This document shows positions 1-12,009 of a stretch of 64,000 nt of DNA, piece by piece. Origin of the DNA: Stereum hirsutum FP-91666 SS1 (Eukaryota; Basidiomycota; Agaricomycetes; Russulales; Stereaceae); assembly GCF_000264905.1 (NCBI RefSeq), contig NW_006763134.1, positions 1,063,712 to 1,127,711 of the forward strand, given 5' to 3'. A model generated the notes under the pieces. The model did not search any database and was not told where the DNA came from. It saw only the letters and a list, made by a program, of their open reading frames with translations. The position numbers were made by a program, and so were the translations under genes. The first letter of the stretch is position 1, and each line of letters begins with the position of its first letter.

Positions 1-2137
1 GGCTGTTGTAGGTAACTCGCCTCCAGTGCGCGCCGAGCATGGTCTATCATACGAGATTTGCCGTGGAACATCACCAACAGCAGCCAATCCCGGCCATTGA
101 GCCCATCAGGATCAGAAGAAGTACTCCAAAGTGGGCGGAATGGCGCCGCGCATTTGGTCTCGTTTTCTCAGAACAAGTCTCTATCTACTCTAAAAAAGGA
201 GTGATACGCTGATATCGATGGCCGCAAGCAAACGTCGACAAGCGAGTGTTCATCTGTCTGTCGTTGCAACCCGACAACGAGAGATGATTTTTGGGCGGAC
301 AGTGCGTCCTTGACAAGTCCTTGAACAAGTCATGCGGTGCCCGGATCCGGCTCCGGACGTCCACGGGCTTGCGGAGCTCGCTCGGCTGGGGCCGAAAATA
401 GCTCCGATACGGTGAGCATGCGAACTTGGTCCCTTCAGCGCTTCACTCTCTTTTCCTTTCTTGTTCCTTCTCGCCGCATTGCATCTCTCTCAGGCTGTCT
501 CAACATCTTTGGAATGTACCTTATTTCTCGCCGAGGAGGTACCTTGCAGTCTTGTGTGCCTCAGATGCTAAAGATGTGCAATGGGTGTGGACGCGCTCGA
601 TTTCTTGGGGCTATTTACTTTCTTCACTGGAGGGCGCACCAAAGATGATGTACTAGCCTATCGTATCTGAGAGTATTCGAGCTCGAACAAGTATCGACGG
701 CAACATGATGTCCAATCTCCGTTCTCAAGAGGAGCCAGATCAAGCAACACTGGGAAGGAGGGGACCAAAGGGTAAGTCAGAGGTCTCAGTAGTCGAACGA
801 CTGGCTATGCTCTGTTTTGTTTTTACCTTCGGTGATCTTTGCCCCGATCATCATGGCGCTTTGACAAGCCGGGTCCTGTTCCTATTATACTTGAAAGCTG
901 CAAAGACTCAGGCGACATCTGGGTGACAGAGCTGGTTGGGGATAATTCGGATTCAACCCCTCTCACGCACTAGTACGCATCGACAGACCTTAGCCAGCCT
1001 GAAGTCCGCATCGATGGCGGTCTGTCTTTGTCTAGAGCCAGTCGACAGCACGGTCCACAACCTGATCAGAATAACGTTCACCAAACAAAGACCTGCCAGC
1101 GTTTCAGGCTCACGAAACACAGGAACGATGAGCCCGTCGAAATCGGCCACACTGGCTCTTCAAGCTTCAAGTTTTAGAATCGTTTGAGGACGGGACGGAC
1201 CAACAGGGCCCAAACACCCCCGCGATTCTCGTTATACAACGAGATACAGACGAATGTCTACGGGATTCCGGGTCCTCCTCTCCACCGTCGACCACACCAA
1301 ATACTCCACCCCCACCGTCTTGATGCCCTCGACGATGTTCCACCCGTGCCGGTAGAACTAGGCCACTCCAAGTTTTACGCCCCATGAGCCCTCGGATTCT
1401 TTCCCCTTCCGGAGTTGTCAGGAATGGTTCGCACTGCGCATTCCGTCAGTGAGTATGGCCATGATGGGCGAGACGGCGGTCTTCGGAGTTCAGATGGGTT
1501 GCACAGAGTTATTTCATCGACTGGGTGCAGTGCGGAGGAGAAAGCTGCTTCTAGGAGCCCTCAAAAGCGCTCTCTTTATCCTGTGAGTTTTGCAGAGGTG
1601 TCTAGTTGATGATGTTTGACTTATGATAGACCCACAGGCCCACATCCAACCGTTCCATCGACGTGCGTGGGCTACAGTCGTCTCACACTAGAGTTCGTCA
1701 AAATATACGAGCATGTTCTCGTGATGCGTTCCACTTCCTTCTCCGTATCAAATGTTATGCGTGCAATACACAATCTAGGTGCCACCGATGTTCTCATGCA
1801 CACCTTCGTGTTTGCTTGGCGTCCCACTCTATGCGTTTCGCTAGCACGAGCGGGGCCTGAGCAGGTCCATCTTTGATTCTTCGTCACTCGAAGTTTCACG
1901 GTGCCGGTGTGAGTTATGTGTGAGGTTCCGTGCGATAACTCGAAGGACTGCATCCTCGTCGAAGTCCTACCGTCTCGGAGGCACCGGCCACGGTAGCTGA
2001 CTTGATTTGGGACTTCTGATATGTCGCATCTGTGTTCTTGTATGAACCCTATCTTTCTCGTCTAGAAACACTCGAAGAATAGATATCCCCATGGCCCAAA
2101 GACATGTACAACAGGAGTAAGACGACCCCGTCCAGGA
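1..2137. other. No supported gene
   Basis: Only short open frames on both strands, none with recognisable domains, consistent codon use or a credible chain of exons. I see no tRNA, rRNA or transposase signature. The stretch may hold decayed coding sequence or the distal promoter of a gene beyond the left edge. Confidence 0.6.
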
Positions 2138-3956
2138 TCACGGGGTCAGTCTGGATATACATAGATATAAATTAACTGCGACCACATCAAGCACCCATCG
2201 CACAACGGCCAAGAATAAGAACAACAAGGAGGAGTATGATTGGGTATGCCCGGTGTATCGCTCATCGAGTGTGTGTCTTTGCGTATCGGGGTCTGTTCCG
2301 TTGGACCGTTCGTATCGTGTTTCGCTTCTATTGTTGTTCGTGTGTAGCTTATACGGAGCTGGAGTCGTCAAGACGGACGGCTGGATTGATGCTAGTATCG
2401 GATGATTCGGCTTGGCCTCCTGGTCGTATCGCTCCAGCGCGAGAGTTGAGCGTGGCGAGAACAGAGTTATAATAGAGCTAATCATAGTGCCAAAAATGAG
2501 CCCATAGACCGTACTCCCGGCCGACCAATGCATCAAAGACAAAGGTTAGAGTAAATACCTTATTGAGGATGAGCGCGCTGTCAGCGGATGCCATGGGTGG
2601 ATTATGCGGTTCATGTCAATGGTCACGCACGGAGTAAAGAGTGGCACATACGTCGCCTCGTGATAGTTCACTTTAGGTATCGCCAAAAACAAAACGAGGT
2701 CCACCGTCTGAAAGAGGGCGGTGAGCGCGCCCGTCTCGGCCGTCATGTTGATCAACCGCGTCAGTGTCGTTTCGGACCACTTTGAGATGACGCTTGCGTC
2801 CCGGATGTCCTGGCGGGCCGCACATAGCTGTATGAGTATGACAGGAATGCGATGATCAGAGAGTGCTCATTGGACTGATAGAAGCGATGGGTTGGTGAGA
2901 GGAGGGTAGATCACGTACGAGGTATATCAAGGAGCCAGAGTTCAAGATGTCGCAGGCTGCGCTCCCGATTAACCATATGTTTCCGAGTACTTCTTGTAAG
3001 AAGAAAGGTTGGAGGTGAATATCGTCGTGCTCGTGAGCGAGCTACCGGTATGGACAGTCAGTGCAGCATTGGTCGAGGTAGATTATGAGACAGGTTGTTC
3101 AGTGAGAAAGTGGACGAACATAGTACGTACGAACACCCCCGCAGTAACCGCACCCAGCATTGAGAGTATGGAGAGTGCCGCGATTAGACCTACGGTCACT
3201 AACCAAACAAGACGGTGTTGCCGTTGGCTCAGGGCATATATCCTCCTGTAGAAAAAAGCTTGGGAGAGAGCTGCAGCTGACGAGTCGAATGTAGAGTTAG
3301 AAGATGTCAGTCCAAGAGACTGAGTTGGTCATCATAGGATAACAATGCGCACTGATTCCGGACGTGATAGGTACGGCAGAATATGTCCATCCGTCGAAAA
3401 CTAAGTGGTTGGGCACCCCCCAGCCTGACACAGCTGCGTACCATCCTGAAATTGTGATAACGATGGTGTGGAAGAGCTCTAGAATGAAGATGCTCCCCAC
3501 TGTGTGATGTAAATCTCCCGGAGAAAAAAGAGATCGCGGCTCCACTGACCGTATGTTTTAAGTGCGTGGCTATCTCGAGGGAACGTGAGGAAGTAAAAGT
3601 CTTGCGAAGTATGTGCGTGAGTATAAAACAAGAAATCAAACTCGGAAAAGAACAACGCACAGGTTTGCCTAAAGTGAGAGAGCCGGACTCAAGGACATAT
3701 AGCTTGTGAGGGAAGGGAGGAGACCGACAAAACAGAGATCCCGAAGAGGCCCCAGCCAAGATAACCTCCGATAAGCTAGACGATCCAACTAGTTCAGGAG
3801 CTTGAATAAGAAGGCTAGAAGAGAGTCACTCACAACTGGGCCAACACTATTACAAAAACGAGTCAGGCCATTGTAAGCAAGTTTTAATCACCAGATGCAT
3901 ACGTACAGCGCTGGAATAGCAGGCGGAAGAGAATTGCTCACAGAGCTGTTCGCCAT
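2138..3956 (-). CDS. DUF6534 multi-pass membrane protein
   Basis: Multi-exon minus-strand gene for an Agaricomycete membrane protein of the DUF6534 type; the function of this family is unknown. The start is ATG at 3956, opening MANSSVSNSLPPAIPAL, close below a TATA-like element. After several short introns the chain gives a hydrophobic helix near 3760 (GGYLGWGLFGISVL), then a FYTHAHTSQDFYF-type segment, then a helix near 3470 (ILELFHTIVITISGWYAA). The family's conserved block is read at about 2755-2690 as INMTAETGALTALFQTVDLV, followed by a last helix (GLIFGTMISSIITLF) and an STLALERY stretch that corresponds to the usual NSLLATLNSR-like end. A polar tail runs to the stop at 2138. The exact 3' exons are uncertain: the tail after ALERY has a late hydrophobic run that may be out of frame. 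The gene stands alone upstream of the oxidase group. Confidence 0.68.
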
Positions 3957-4007
3957 TTGTCTACCGGTCGACGGGGAGAGTTCAGCTGTCAATAATTAAT
4001 GAAAAGG

Positions 4008-4032
4008 ATATGCATATATAGTATTGTATATA
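4008..4032 (-). promoter_or_regulatory. TATA-rich promoter of the DUF6534 gene
   Basis: On the minus strand the sequence reads TATATAC..ACTATATATGCATA, 50-75 bases upstream of the ATG at 3956. Position and composition fit a TATA box. Confidence 0.4.
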
Positions 4033-5732
4033 GCCTTTGAAACCATCGATACCACTTCGGCAACAAACATCATGGGGGGCAACGAATCAGTTCACCCTGT
4101 AGAGTATCGATGATGGGGGCAGTCTAAGGTTGAGCAACGAATCAGCTCGTGCAGCCAATGATAATTGAGGTGAAGGCAAGGAGGGCTGCAGGGCCTCTGA
4201 TAGCAAATGGACGATGGTCACTGCCAAAACTAGTTTTATGGAGACTTTGTGTAGACCCGAAGTGAAAGTTGCTTCGCACTCAGCATCCGGTGGATCCAAT
4301 AAATTCAATATCGCTTTCAGTCACCACCACTTTCAATCTCGTATGGCCCTTGTCCAGTACGGACATTATGTCAGAGACGCTACATACCACACCGTCGATA
4401 TCAAGGGAATCCTTCAAGTTCCGTTCGTGCTCGATGTCCCGGACAGTCGCATGCCAGTGTTCCGTCGGTCGTATCAACAAGTTTGAACTGTGTTAGGTAG
4501 GAGCTGTGCATTGAGTACCGTAGAATCTTCATAATAAAACATCGGGATTAGCAGGCTTGAAACCGGTGAGTAGCGTAAATGAGGTGATGTTGGGTAGGAG
4601 GAGTCCGAGAGCGAAGCATGTAGCCATTTCTGGAGTGAGCTCGGCGATATCGGTAATTGCGGGCCGGTTTCCGGCCGGCGTTTGCCTGTAGTCTGGCGTC
4701 TATTCACCTTTGTTTTTGCCTTCTTTTCTCTCCAGCGACGCTCCCAGCTTCTTGCCTTCTGGATCCCGATCTTGAGCTCGTTGATAGGACCCGCAATATT
4801 GGTTGCGTCTTGACACAGGTGAGCAACCCAATGCAACCGGCTGACCTTTGGATTTTCACAGTGGCGTCGTCGGGCCCGTGCGGAAAGACCAAATGATGCG
4901 ATGATGTTGGACCTATGTCAAGGACTGAGTATGGGTTTTTCTCCCCCATATTATGAAGAGACTTTCCGTGGCATTCGTGGATCCCACTGGGGCAGGCAGT
5001 TCTCATATCCGAGGCTGCGGTTTGATGTCGACCCCTCCGAGGCGCCTTTGTGGCGCCAAGTTCCTTCGTTGACCTTGCGCCCTGATTAAACGACATTGCC
5101 CCTATCGTTTGTCACGAGGATCACTCTGTTGTACTTGAGGACCTTTGAACCAGGCATTAAGAATCTTTTCCCTGCAAAATCCTGCAAAATCAACGTCCTT
5201 CAGCATATCAACATACCTCCAACATACTACCATGCCAGAATCCTAATTCCAGTTCCCATATGTTTACACGAACGTCATCAGTAATCTTTGAGTTCATCAA
5301 CCCCATCTTCTTAGGCTGCCCAGCGTCGTGGCCGAAAGAACTTGTGTAGAATCCTAATTTAGTACTTCGGGCGATCCATTGGTCGGCCTCGAAGGCAGCC
5401 GGAGCGGCCGGGATGGCTCGATGACGCTCTTCTCATCTTGATGTTCGAGTTGTTCCCTCGCGAACTGTCGCAGTACCCACTTCTCTCCGCGACGCCAGCC
5501 TCAAAGGGCATCTCTGACTCGCCTAAACTCCATTTGCAGAGTGCTGAAGCGAGCTGAGACCAAGGTCACTGTCAGCATTGCTGATCTAGGGTATCGTCCT
5601 TGCCTTCTGCCGCGGGATCTAGAATTCCTTGAATTCTTCTAAAAACGCCTACATCTACGACTGACGCCCTGGACGACATCTGAGAACGAACATCCATCAT
5701 CTCACCACAGACCTCTCTATCTTCGACAAAGC
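4033..5732. other. Intergenic, no supported gene
   Basis: Short unrelated open frames on both strands with no domain signature. The last few hundred bases (about 5300-5732) are presumably the promoter and 5' UTR of the GMC gene that starts at 5733. The pyrimidine-rich leader ends in a tidy ATG context (AAAGCATGGC). Confidence 0.5.
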
Positions 5733-8700
5733 ATGGCTCCTGTTTCTACAAGCGACTTTCTCTCCAGCGAATTCGATTACCTAGTCCTTGGTGCAGGTGA
5801 GCCGCCAGATCAGGGCCTGTGGCTCTTCGTCTGTAAATGAATTGGCATTGATGTTGCCCGATTGTTGGTAGGTACCGCGGGGCTAGCTGTCGCCGCAAGG
5901 TAAGCATCAAGCATCGTGTTCATGCAGGATTGCTATCCTCTGAACGTTCGTCATCAGGTTATCTGAGGATCCCAATGTTCGCGTCGGGGTCATCGAGGCC
6001 GGTGAGCTCGTGGTTGACAGGCCTGAGGTCAACATTCCTGGTAAGGATTATAATTCCTGCTTACTCCGTGTTCCCAACATGATTGATCAAGTACATCACG
6101 CTCAGGTATGGTCGGAAGAGCGGTTGGATCAGACCTGGATTGGAAGGTAAGGATAGCCACACATTCCAGAATACTTTGATTCTTGACGGTTGTGTTGATT
6201 CCTCGCTCTGTGTTACAGTTCGAGACGATACCGCAGGAGAATGCTAATAATCGAGTGATAAGACAGCCTCGGTACGTATCAAGCTGCGTTCCATCATGAT
6301 TGTGATTGTTGATTGCTATCCTTCAGCGGGAAAGTCGTCGGGGGAACATCTGCTGTATGACATGCAACCTTACCTTACCTCCATACATTTCAATGCTAAT
6401 GATGTTGTGATACGGTGTAGTTGAACTTCGAGGCTTGGGGAAGGTACGTTGTGACGCGCCGCTTGATCGGCCTGATGATTAACCTTTTATATTGTTAGGG
6501 CGTCGGCAGCGGAATATGATGGTAGACGATATCCTCTTCATGTCTTGTCTACTTTACTAAGGATTCGACTTCAGCGTATGAGGTTCTTGGGAATGAAGGC
6601 TGGAACTGGCCTGAATTCCTCAAATACTTGAAGAAGGTAAGATCGGGATCTCCTCACTTGCGCGACTTATTTCACGTCTGATGTTTACCACAGGCAGAGA
6701 CGTTCACTCCACCACCTCCTGAGATCGCAAAGCAGCATCACGTTAATTATGAAGCCCAGTACCACGGCACTGACGGTTGGTGCATTTGTCGTATAACCGT
6801 TTGACATTTTAAACAAGTCCGATCACCTAATAGGACCTATCCAGATGACGTTCCCCGTTTGGTTCAATGATTTGCATCTCCCATTCTTAGAAGCGAGTGC
6901 TGCGCGCGGTATCCCTTATAACTCGGACAACGTGAGATGTTCTGCGTTATCGCAGATTATGGGCCATTGTCTGACGTCTGTAACAGGGAGACGGGAAGAA
7001 CAACGGATCGTTCACTGGAACATTCTGCATCGATCCTCGCACTGGTACCCGCAGCTACTCGACTACTGTAGGCCATCCTTTCCCATGTCGTGCATAATTC
7101 CCTAAGTTTTGCTTCTTAGGGCTACTACCTTCCCAATGCCGAGCGGAAGAACTTGGTTCTGCTTACCGGAGCTCACATCACCAGGATCTTGTTTGAAGAC
7201 ACTCAGGGTTCGGATGTCGTCGCTACCGGCGTGGAGTTCCTGAAGGACGGTCAGACGCTTGTCGCAAAGGCAAAGCGAGAGGTCGTTCTCTGCGCAGGTA
7301 GGCTAAAATCGTCACTCATCGGCAACGTCTTTCCAAGTTTTCATACGTGCATAGGAACCCATCAGACTCCCCAGATCCTCGAGCTCTCAGGTATGTTAAA
7401 GAATCATCAGACTTTTAGGGCCAAGAGCTGATCGAACTCTCCTGTATGTAAGGTATCGGGAAGTCTGAGATCCTGAAGAAACACGGTATCAAGCAGATTG
7501 TGGACCTTCCTGTAGGCGAGGGCCTTCGTACGTATCTATCGTTGTTCATCCGATCCCGAGTACTCATGTAGCCCTTTGCCCACTTCATTCAGAGGTGAGG
7601 AAGAGAACGCCTACACTGCTACATATGGAACGCTCACCTGTTAACCTTGTGCCCATAGGATCACGTTTGGGTTCACTTCATCTTCGAGATTTCGAAGGAC
7701 ATCTTCACTCTGGAATCCTTGAGGGAGTCTCCTGAGGTTCTTGGCGAAATCATGCGCACATAGTAAGTGCATCTTCAGTGTTTCATCCTTGATATATCAG
7801 CGCTCACAAGGCGTATAGCAAAGAAGAGAAGAAGGGCATGATGGCTTCGGTGTTTTCAGCCTATTCTTTCGCGCCACTCTCATCTGTGATGACTCCCTCC
7901 GAGCTTGAAGCACATGGTAATGAGATCGTCAATGGAGATTCGTTCTCTAAGACTCCTTTCGGAAGGAAGTATGCTTCCCTTTACAAGGATTGGGCGCACG
8001 ACGACGGTCATGCTCAGCTCGAGTAAGTTTACATTTTAGACCGCCATACATCCGTATTGATCTCCCTCCTACCAAACACAGGGTTCTCCAAACTCCCGGT
8101 TTCCTCACCCGTGTCGACCTCAAACCCAAGCCAGATACTCATTACAATACGTTCATGGCCGGCCTCCTGCAGCCCCTCTCCCGTGGCTCCGTCCACATCG
8201 GCTCCTCTGACCCCCTTGCACCTCCCGTCATTGACCCTGCCTTCCTTAAGAACCCGCTTGACCTTAAACTGCTTGTCAAGATCGTCAAGCTCTGTCGCGA
8301 CATCATGAATTCTGATGCTTACAAGGCTGCGAACCCCGTTGCCTACGATCCACCGAATGAGATGCAGAGCGATGAAGAGTTGGAGGAGTTTGTGCGGAAG
8401 ACGGCGAATCCTTTCTTCCATCCGGTGGGAACAGCGAGTATGCTGCCCAAAGAAGATGGTGGCGTCGTGGATAAGACGTTGAAAGTCTATGGGACGAAGA
8501 ACTTGCGCGTGGTAAGCATGCCATTCATGATCCATTTGAGAGCCAGTGAATCGGAGATACTCACATATGTACTTGTTCAGGTCGACGCTTCTGTGATGCC
8601 CTTCGTAAGTGATGCTCTGAGTATGTATAGTGCATCCCCTAAAATTCTGTATCTAGGTGTTATCTTGTCACATCCAGTCGACCATATACGCGATCGCCGA

Positions 8701-8798
8701 GAAGGTACGTGACCTATCCTACTCACTAGGACAAGGCGTTGAGCATTTTCCCTTCCGGCATGTAGGCTGCCGACATTATCAAAGCAGCAAACGCCTGA
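5733..8798 (+). CDS. GMC oxidoreductase (intracellular, glucose/aryl-alcohol oxidase family)
   Basis: FAD-dependent GMC-family alcohol oxidase or dehydrogenase of about 600 residues, split into roughly 20 small exons. Exon 1 begins MAPVSTSDFLSSEFDYLVLG. There is no signal peptide, so the enzyme is probably cytosolic. The dinucleotide-binding motif is GAGTAGLAVAARL (about residues 20-32), followed by an EAGE acidic end. GMC signature 1 is RGKVVGGTSALN (about 92-102). Signature 2 is THQTPQILELSGIG (about 283-296). The active-site pair is the His of FFHPVGTASM (about 535) and a second His in SSHIQSTIYAIAEKAADI (about 577). The stop codon TGA is at 8796. Making GLQDHVWVHF continuous requires a 2-base exon at 7593-7594 (see findings). 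The substrate cannot be told from sequence. It lies in the same orientation as the P450 and O-methyltransferase downstream. Confidence 0.9.
7593..7594 (+). other. Predicted 2-nt micro-exon in the GMC gene
   Basis: The conserved GMC motif L-Q-D-H needs the two bases AG between ..CTTC (ending 7527) and GATCAC (from 7659). An AG at 7593-7594 is flanked exactly by an acceptor (TTCATTCAG) and a donor (GTGAGG). This splits the apparent 131-base gap into two introns of about 65 and 64 bases, the normal intron size in this gene. No single GT..AG intron restores the frame. Confidence 0.6.
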
Positions 8799-9958
8799 GG
8801 AGGAGGTTGTGTTGATTTAGGGCGGACATGAGATGCATCACATCTCCATCTCCAAACAATGTCTCTGTACTATCTTTGTGTACGATACGAATTTTTACGA
8901 TGCGGCCGACGCATCACCAAATGGAAGCAAGTATTCTGCGCCACACTAGTAAGGCTGCCGCAGGGCCAAATTGTACCAGGGCTGTACCAGGGCACTCCCA
9001 GGTTCATAGCAGCTCATCACCGCATCGTCTCAATAGCCAGGTCCGCACTTGGTCCGCACTGGTCCGCATGCATCGCAATAACGCTCACCCATTGGCAAGA
9101 CACTAACTCAAAGAAACTCAGGGGAACCCCATGACCTGATCTTTGTCCTTCGCGTCGCAGTTGCCTAAGCTTCGTCTGCATCCTGTGGCATCCAGATAAT
9201 ACACAATTTAAACATGGCCAATTTCTGCCACGCATACTGTACAACCGCGGTACCGTCGCGCGGAGAACGAATGTTTCTCTCCCACGTACAGTACGTATGT
9301 CCTCCTTCGAAGCGGCCAACCCAGGCCAACACGGACGGTACCTGCCTCTTCCATTCAATCGAAAGAACAGCATTCCACGTGCTATATCGAACGCTTGGCT
9401 GCTCGCTACCGTACCACGAGTTTCGATTTTTGCCTTATGAGGGTAGCCCGGAGCGTCCGTCTCCAAGCACGTCGTAACCCTACGCCGATCCTAACTCCTT
9501 TAATGCCCAGGAGTATTACCATGCAAATTCCAACGCATCTCAATCTTGCGACCCGAAATCTGCATGCTACCGTGCTCTGCAGATCACGAAGATTCCACGA
9601 TATGTTCAAACGGCGAATGTATCGTGGCAGGACCACAAGATCATCACTTCGTGAGCGCTCGCGCCCGCGCATCGTCCAGGTTTCTGTCATATTCTCGGCT
9701 CATTCGTTACCAGAGGTTACCAATTCGAAGTAAGGTCTGACAACTTGCTCGGCTGTACATATCGTGTTCGGGTCTGTGCACGGATCTCATCATCAAACCT
9801 TCGTCAAAATGATCGGAAACACACTGTGGGTATCGCGTTGTATTTCTGAATACATATTAGCTTCGCCAGGAGAGATAGCGCGTATTAATTTGTCCCTGCT
9901 TCCTGCCTCTGCTCCACAACCGTTCTGCAGGCCTAGCTCACTATCCACTGCGTCTTCG
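8799..9958. other. Intergenic between GMC and P450 genes
   Basis: No gene recognised. Open frames are short and overlapping on both strands. Around 9040-9068 there is a small degenerate direct repeat of GGTCCGCA. The 3' end presumably contains the P450 promoter. Confidence 0.5.
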
Positions 9959-12009
9959 ATGTCTACGAGCATTCTTGACGTGGTCTCATCGTTTTCGCCG
10001 GGACTCAAGGGGATCCTTGCACTCGTATCATTGTTGTTCATCAATCGTGTCATTCGTCAGTATCGTTTTGCAGCCCGGTCTAAGGGTTTCCCATTTCCGC
10101 CGGGACCGCCCTCCCACCCTCTGCTCGGAAATGTTGCTGAGGTAAAAGGCCCTGATCTCACCAAGAGAATGATCGAGTATAAAGCGCAATATGGTACGTG
10201 AATGGTCTCCTTCGTTCTCTGATATTGAGTATATTCGCCAATCCGCGATCCACTCAAATTGCTACTCTGTTTAGGAGATGTGGTTCATTTTAGCGGCTTC
10301 GGAACCCATGTCATCATCCTCAATGCCATGAAGCCTATCACGGAACTGCTGGACGTTCGAGGCTCGAATTATTCTCACCGGCCCAACTACCTCGTGGCCG
10401 GACAGCTGGGAACCGTCAATCAAAGCACGCCACTCATGTCATACGGAGAGCAGTGGCGACTGCATCGAAGATTGTCCAAGCCGGCACTGAACGTCGTCGC
10501 GGTGAAGAAATATTGGCCTTTGGAACAACGATGCGCCACGTTGATGTGCAAGTCGCTACTAGATTCGCCGGATGATTTCTTCGAGCATGTCCGAATGTAT
10601 GCCATCTCATCCTCTCTATCCGAGTATCTCGGACATCTTATTAGTTGTTTCGCTCACGAAATGATGACTGTTATACCTGTAGGGCCTCGGGCAGAATTAT
10701 TCTGTCCATCACATACGGCATACCGCTTTCTGAGGTCGATTCCTACGTCGAGACGGCCAGGAAGACCATGCATCGAATTGGCGAATCGGTCCTACCAGGT
10801 ACCTATATGGCCGATTTGGTCAATCTTCTGCCATGGTGTACGTGCGCCTTTGACTTGACAACACTTACTCCTACGCGCCACATAATCCTTGACTTAACTC
10901 TTTTCTTCGCATAGTGAGACATCTGCCGTTGTGGTTGAACCTGCCATTCCAGCAGGATGCCAAACGTATCCGCAATCTGGTCACCCACTTGTGTTGGGAT
11001 CCGTTCGAGTATACACAGCGCACAATGGCACGTTCTTGTTTTCTCTCTACAACTCTCTTAACAGGACCGTTGATCCCCTTTTCCCAAATTTAGGCAGCAG
11101 GGACTTCAACGCCGTCCATCATCAGCGATGTCCTAGCTGTTCAAGAATCTGAATTCGGCAATATTGATGGTAAATGGTTCGACCACAACTTGTCGTGGGT
11201 TGGAGGATCCCTGTTCGGAGGTGAGTCAAGACCTACGACATCAAGAGCCTCCGCGCTATATACTAAAATAATCTTCACCACGCTCCTTGGGCACTTGGTA
11301 CATAGCTGCTGTCGATACAACACACGCCACAGTCCTTACCTTCATCCTTGCAATGGCACACTTCCCACGCGTTCAAGCCAAAGCCCAAGCCGAGCTTGAT
11401 GCAGTCCTCGGATCCGATCATACGCTTACCCCGGAGGACAAAAAGGACCTCCCATACATGTGCGCTCTCATCAAGGAAATAATGCGTTATCACCCGGTCA
11501 TGGTCTGTGTGTTCATTTCTCTCGGACCCCTAGTCCTACTGAATGGTTTTCCATAACAGCCCATGGGTTTCGCTCGTCGTACAGGCGAAGACGACTGGTA
11601 CGACGGCTACTTCATTCCCAAAGGGACCTTGCTGTTGTGGAATGCGTATGCTCTGTGCTACGATAAAGAGGTATACAAGAGTGAAAAGTACCCTGTGGAC
11701 GAGGTGTGGCCAGAGCGCTTTTTGGAAGAGACTGACAAGGAGATGGATCCCTACGGGTGGGTGTTCGGGTTCGGCAGAAGGTATGTTCAGTCTGAGTTTC
11801 AGGGTTATCATGTGGAATCTCACTTTCCGAATACCATTCACAGGAAGTGCCCTGGGCTACATGTCGCGGAGGATTCCAATTTCATGCTCATCGCCTCGAT
11901 CCTTGCAAGCTTCGACATCACGCCCTTGAAAGATGGACCTCCAAAGGTGGATTTCGTCAAGTTGCAGCTGGTCAGGTCGGTGTTTGAGCCCATCATGCTT
12001 TTGTTTTGA
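9959..12009 (+). CDS. Cytochrome P450 monooxygenase (E-class)
   Basis: Heme-thiolate monooxygenase of roughly 520-530 residues in about eight exons. I chose ATG 9959 (MSTSILDVVSS). It gives a hydrophobic ER anchor (LKGILALVSLLFIN), then the proline hinge PFPPGPPSHPLLGN. Seen in order are: the C-helix region YGEQWRLHRRLSKPAL; the I-helix GGSLFG/AAVDTTHAT, with the oxygen-binding A-x-D-T-T; the K-helix ExxR as KEIMR; PERF as WPERF; and the heme loop FGFGRRKCPGLHVAE, whose Cys is the heme ligand. All core motifs are present, so the enzyme should be active. An in-frame ATG at 9764 would add a weaker N-terminus. The intron before GTSTPSIISDVL is ambiguous: donor either GC at 11026 or GT a few bases later. 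Family number and substrate cannot be assigned. Its neighbours suggest a joint oxidative pathway. Confidence 0.9.

Noticed and set aside
337..1876. Several overlapping open frames of 60-103 codons in the first 2 kb
   Set aside because: Different frames and strands, no domain, no credible splice chain; typical chance frames in GC-balanced DNA.
4214..4486. Open frame of 90 codons on plus
   Set aside because: No start context, domain or conservation signal; both strands are equally open here.
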